From Pseudomonadota bacterium (GTDB taxonomy: Bacteria > Myxococcota_A > Polyangia > Polyangiales > Polyangiaceae): 32,039 bases of DNA. Shown one piece after another: positions 29,098 to 32,039 of the stretch. Under the pieces are notes generated by a model. It was given only the letters and a program-made list of their open reading frames with translations. It did no database searches and had not been told where the DNA came from. The position numbers were made by a program, and so were the translations under genes. Every line of letters starts with the position of its first letter. The stretch's first letter is position 1. The stretch lies in assembly GCA_023402175.1 (NCBI GenBank), contig JAEXCN010000025.1, positions 1 through 32,039 of the forward strand, read 5' to 3'.

Positions 29098-29961
29098 TCA
29101 GCGGGCCGACGCGGCGGCGATGCGGTCGCGAACAGCTTGAACACGGCGGGCGTACGAACCTTCGACATGGCGTGCGAGAAACGCCTGGGCGAGTCGATCG
29201 GCGTCGGCCGTACGGCCAGCTCGCTCGAGCGCCTCGATCCGCAGCACCGCGGCGTCGAGGGCGAATGCGGCCGGGGAGAAGTCACGATCGTGCGCGTCGA
29301 GCAAACGAAGCGCGCGCGTCGGATCTCCGCTCGCGACCGCACGGCGAGCCTCATCGACGAGCAACGTCTCTCGCGCGAGAGCGTCGTCGTCCGCACCGCG
29401 GCGCGGGACACTCTCGACTCGGGCGTGGTCGCTCTCGACTCGGGCGTGGTCGGGAGCGCGCCGCGCGGTCGGGACGGCGGCCGTCCGCTCGTGCCGGGCG
29501 TTCGGCAGCGCGTTCGGCGTAATCGTGGGTGCAGCTGCGGCCTCCGCCTCGGTGACGCCCAGAGAAGGCGCCGAGATCGGCAGAACGTTCTCGGCTCCGC
29601 CGACGGCCACGCGACCACGTGCTTCTTCCTTTGCGCTCTCGTTCGACGGCGCCGCCCCGGCCGTTCGCGCCCCGTCGGGTGTGTCGAGTGGACGCCAGGA
29701 TGTTGCGATCACCGCGCTGCCCGCGACCACCGTCGCGGCGAGCACAAGCCACCTCGGCGCGAGCATTCCGGAGGGCGTACCCCCGCTCGTCGGGGCCGGA
29801 CCCACCGGCGCGTCCACGACCGTGGGCACGAGACCGACTGCGGCCATGGCGCGATCGCGAGCGCCGCGCGGCGGCAGCTCGTCGTCCGCCGCGGAATCCA
29901 GGAGCGCGCGCTCGAAGTCGTCTGCGTCCTCGTGCAGGAGCGGTTTGAACGACTCAGACAT
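29098..29961 (-). CDS. Membrane-anchored anti-sigma-like protein with C-terminal helical (TPR-like) domain
   Basis: Protein of 287 residues with one predicted membrane segment (WLVLAATVVAGSAVIATSW, about 70-88). The N-terminus (FERALLDSAADDELPPRGARDRAMAAVG) would be cytoplasmic; the part after the membrane is Ala/Arg-rich, then a TPR-like end (DEARRAVASGDPTRALRLLDAHDRDF, LRIEALERAGRTADADRLAQAFLARH). The gene overlaps the ECF sigma gene by eight bases and has GGGAGAAGG before its ATG, so it is probably the sigma factor's regulator. It lacks the zinc H-x3-C-x2-C motif of classical anti-sigma domains and has no Cys at all. A perfect 21-bp duplication gives DHARVES twice. The anti-sigma role is inferred from position. 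Confidence 0.78.
   Translation of the reverse strand: MSESFKPLLHEDADDFERALLDSAADDELPPRGARDRAMAAVGLVPTVVDAPVGPAPTSGGTPSGMLAPRWLVLAATVVAGSAVIATSWRPLDTPDGARTAGAAPSNESAKEEARGRVAVGGAENVLPISAPSLGVTEAEAAAAPTITPNALPNARHERTAAVPTARRAPDHARVESDHARVESVPRRGADDDALARETLLVDEARRAVASGDPTRALRLLDAHDRDFSPAAFALDAAVLRIEALERAGRTADADRLAQAFLARHVEGSYARRVQAVRDRIAAASAR
29411..29452. repeat. Perfect 21-bp tandem duplication within the anti-sigma-like gene
   Basis: Two identical adjacent 21-bp units (29411-29431 and 29432-29452) encode the heptapeptide DHARVES twice in frame, in the linker after the membrane segment. An in-frame, multiple-of-three duplication keeps the protein intact and may vary between strains. Confidence 0.93.
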
Positions 29962-30538
29962 CCGAACCTTCTCCCTGTCGCAATCGTGCGGCGATCGTGC
30001 GGAACTGCTCTCGTGCGCGCCGGAGCCGTGACGTGGCTGTCCCGAGGGGAATCCCGTGAAGGGCGGAGATCTCGACCAGCGTCATCTCCTCGAGCTCGAA
30101 CAAGACAAAGACCACGCGCAAGTCCTCGGGTAGAGCACCAAGCACGCGGTCGAGCAGCGCTCTCGCTTCTTTCTTCTCGAGCAGGCCGTCGGCGCTCGCC
30201 GCCTCGTCCAGAGGTTCGCCGGCGTGCTCCTCGGAGACCTCGCGCCGCCGCCCCCGCGACCGGCGGGCGTTCGACGCAACGCGGAGGACGACGCCGAACA
30301 GGTAGCGGCGTTCGTCCTCGCGCTCGATCTGGTCGAGCTTCCGAGAGACGATGACGAAGACCTGCTGGGCGGCGTCTTCCGTGTGTTCGGCTGGGACGCC
30401 GAACCGGCGCAGCGACCGCCAGACGAAGTCGTACTCCTGCTCGAAGAGACGACGCAGGCGACCATCCGCGTCGCGTGCGTCGGTGGTCACGTCGGACTCC
30501 GTTCGATGTGTGGAGAAGTGGACTCGAGCCGCGACCAC
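29954..30538 (-). CDS. ECF-family RNA polymerase sigma factor
   Basis: Extracytoplasmic-function sigma factor of about 194 residues. Region 2 is LRRLFEQEYDFVWRSLRRFGV followed by TEDAAQQVFVIVSRKLDQI, the usual D-x-x-Q-x-x-F pattern. Region 4 is LLDRVLGALPEDLRVVFVLFELEEMTLVEISALHGIPLGTATSRLRRAREQF, a helix-turn-helix with the typical G-T-x-x-S-R-L-x-R-A-R. It directs transcription of a small regulon, perhaps including the genes downstream. Two GTG starts are possible: 30538 with GGAGG six bases upstream, and 30490 with GGAG six bases upstream. I take the longer because the site is stronger. The stop overlaps the anti-sigma-like gene by eight bases. Confidence 0.93.
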   Translation of the reverse strand: MVAARVHFSTHRTESDVTTDARDADGRLRRLFEQEYDFVWRSLRRFGVPAEHTEDAAQQVFVIVSRKLDQIEREDERRYLFGVVLRVASNARRSRGRRREVSEEHAGEPLDEAASADGLLEKKEARALLDRVLGALPEDLRVVFVLFELEEMTLVEISALHGIPLGTATSRLRRAREQFRTIAARLRQGEGSDV

Positions 30539-30612
30539 GTCGTGCCTCCGACAAATACGATGTCCGGGTTAGCCGCGATCGATCACCGATCGTCGATCTT
30601 CGCTCGGAGAGC

Positions 30613-31620
30613 TCACTTTCGGGAGCGAAAGAAATGACTCACGACGGTCACTCCGATGAACGGAGACACGAGCGGCGCGCTGTAGACGTGCGTTGCGGGC
30701 TCGAAAAAGAAGCGGTCACGGAGCGCTGGAATCGACACGCCGGTTTCGATCTCGAGCCCGAGGTGCCATCCAAGGTCGACGGCGAGCACAGCCGTAGGTC
30801 CTGCCGCAATCCAGAGAAGGTTTCGCGCCGGCCCCTGCGGGCGCGCCACCGTGGCGTCGAGCGTCCCGATCGACGTGCTCGCGCAGAGACTGAGGTGATG
30901 CGCGTGGAGCCATCCCGGGCCGGCGCAGAGCGATGCGCGCCCGGTGGTCCATACCAGATCGACGAGATCGGAGCGCGTCGCGAGGGTGACGTGGGCGGTT
31001 CGCGCTACGGCTGCACGTACGCGCGGGCGGAGCGCTGTCCCGACGGTGAGCTCGAGCATGGCTGAAGGCTCGACGACGGCGCCTCCGTAGCCCTGCAGCG
31101 CGAGCCCGACGCCCCCGTTGAGCCCGATCTCCGGCGGAACGTAGTTCTTCGGTGGCGGCGCGGCGGGACGCGGGCGCGCCGGAGCGACCGCGCGTTCCTG
31201 CGCGGGCGGCGCTGCAGGTGTCGCCGGACCGCTCTCGGCATCGTGATCCAGCGCCACGACGAGCATCACCGCGAACGCCGCGAGGACGTGGTCGCACGAC
31301 GAAGCCGACACGGATCGCTCCGTGCGGCCCGCTCCCTCCTCGACCGTGAGCTCACCCACCAGCCGATCGCCTTCACGCCGGACGTCGAGGCGAACGAATG
31401 CGTCGGCGTCGGTCGTCACACGCCGAATGCGGTCCGTGCGCGCGACGACACGCTCGAACAGCGGTGCAGTGGCAGCGCACTCTTCCGGCACACTCTCGCT
31501 GAGCGCCACTCGGATGGGATGGATCGGGGCGCCCGCGTCGCTCGCGGGTGATGCGTGGCTCGTGAGCGCCCAAGCGAGCGACGCAACGAGAGCCCGCCCG
31601 AAACGACGCCGTGCCCGCAC
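30613..31620 (-). CDS. Exported hypothetical envelope protein upstream of the ECF sigma factor
   Basis: Protein of 335 residues with an N-terminal signal (ALVASLAWALTSHASPASDA). The first part (about 35-135) is mixed: VALSESVPEECAATAPLFERVV, then ELTVEEGAGRTERSVSASSCDHVLAAFAVMLVVALD. A Pro/Ala linker follows (PAAPPPK). The last about 170 residues look like amphipathic beta-strands of an outer-membrane barrel (IGLNGGVGLALQGYGGAV, LGLEIETGVSIPALRDRFFF, PFIGVTVVSHFF). I do not recognise a named family; proteins of this layout are often found beside ECF sigma genes in myxobacteria, which is my recollection rather than something shown here. The GTG at 31620 follows an in-frame TAG directly, so no longer start exists. 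The sigma gene starts 74 bases after the stop. Confidence 0.75.
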   Translation of the reverse strand: MRARRRFGRALVASLAWALTSHASPASDAGAPIHPIRVALSESVPEECAATAPLFERVVARTDRIRRVTTDADAFVRLDVRREGDRLVGELTVEEGAGRTERSVSASSCDHVLAAFAVMLVVALDHDAESGPATPAAPPAQERAVAPARPRPAAPPPKNYVPPEIGLNGGVGLALQGYGGAVVEPSAMLELTVGTALRPRVRAAVARTAHVTLATRSDLVDLVWTTGRASLCAGPGWLHAHHLSLCASTSIGTLDATVARPQGPARNLLWIAAGPTAVLAVDLGWHLGLEIETGVSIPALRDRFFFEPATHVYSAPLVSPFIGVTVVSHFFRSRK

Positions 31621-31721
31621 TAGGTCCCGTCCACGATAGCTGCCGACGCTGCGGCACGAAAGCCCGATCCGCGGTCGCGCTCGCGCGCACCGGGCGCCTC
31701 GAGAGGCGTAGCACGCTCGGA

Positions 31722-32039
31722 TCAGAGGTCGGAGATCTTGTAGTCCTTGATCTTGTAGAGGAGCGCGCGGTGGCTGATCTCGAGCAGCTCCGCGGCGCGC
31801 GTGCGATTGCCGCGCGTCTTCTGGAGAGCGCGCCGGATCAGGATCTCTTCGATCGCCGCGGTCGTCTTCTTGACCGAGAGCTCGCCGGTCGCGAGCTGCA
31901 CCTGCACCGGATCGAGCGCCTCGCGCAGACGCTCCGGCAGATCGTGCGCGTCGATGACGTCGCCGTCGCAGAGGACCATCGCGCGTTCGATCGTGTTCTC
32001 GAGCTCACGGACGTTTCCCGGCCACGTGTACTCGAGCAG
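31722..32039 (-). CDS. Sigma-54-dependent transcriptional activator (NtrC/Fis family), C-terminal part
   Basis: The C-terminal 105 residues of an enhancer-binding activator whose 5' part lies beyond the window. Visible are the end of the AAA+ domain with the family signature YTWPGNVRELENTIERAMV, then a short linker (VIDAHDLPERLREALDP), then a Fis-type helix-turn-helix (EEILIRRALQKTRGNRTRAAELLEISHRALLYKIKDYKI) that binds enhancer DNA upstream of sigma-54 promoters. The sensing domain (receiver, GAF, PAS or FHA) cannot be seen. It ends 101 bases before the ECF-linked envelope gene on the same strand; the gap 31621-31721 shows no clear terminator. Confidence 0.95.
   Translation of the reverse strand: MLEYTWPGNVRELENTIERAMVLCDGDVIDAHDLPERLREALDPVQVQLATGELSVKKTTAAIEEILIRRALQKTRGNRTRAAELLEISHRALLYKIKDYKISDL

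Overview
The window looks like a piece of chromosome from a high-GC deltaproteobacterial predator-type lineage (Myxococcota/Polyangia). The indications are a Hanks-type Ser/Thr kinase, an NtrC-type sigma-54 activator, GC-rich codon use, and many lipoproteins whose Cys is followed by an Asp/Ala/Pro-rich linker (DAG, DAAPDAEPDAP style). There are also RCC1-type and Trp-rich beta-propeller proteins, a Cys-rich NCGACG-repeat protein, and PATAN (DUF4388) and MshEN signalling modules. The species assignment is inference. I recognised no tRNA, rRNA, CRISPR array, insertion sequence or phage gene. No gene-free stretch exceeds 300 bases; the longest, 419-625, holds a tandem repeat.

Layout. 1-3387 (minus): a Ser/Thr kinase cut by the window edge, a TPR/HEAT-type helical repeat protein, and phosphatidylserine synthase. 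3523-6197 (plus): a CpoB/YbgF-like envelope protein overlapping a LysM protein, then a small coiled-coil-like protein ending at a good hairpin. 6320-7927 (minus): an FNR-type flavin reductase and a hypothetical protein. 7926-16311 (mostly plus): a hypothetical protein, a HemX/CcsA-like membrane protein overlapping hemA, hemC, a secreted alpha/beta hydrolase, uridine kinase, and a multidomain HD-GYP/receiver/PATAN regulator. One minus-strand lipoprotein gene lies between hemA and hemC.

16444-31620 is about 15 kb entirely on the minus strand. In transcription order it holds: an ECF-linked envelope protein; an ECF sigma factor overlapping a membrane-anchored anti-sigma-like protein; a Cys-rich lipoprotein; two tandem Trp-rich propeller lipoproteins; an RCC1 propeller lipoprotein; a further propeller-like lipoprotein; an IgGFc-binding-domain lipoprotein; and a WD40-like lipoprotein. 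These are followed by a HEAT protein, a small lipoprotein, a SAM methyltransferase and an LTXXQ periplasmic protein. 31722-32039 is the C-terminus of a sigma-54 activator.

The most notable region is 19.8-30.5 kb. An ECF sigma/anti-sigma pair heads a run of surface lipoproteins, several with about seven blade-like repeats each. Three consecutive junctions in the run are 4-base ATGA-type stop/start overlaps, so these proteins are probably made together. The second notable item is the regulator at 14062-16311. By eye its HD-GYP metal ligands and its receiver phosphoacceptor are substituted, which suggests a non-catalytic signalling scaffold.
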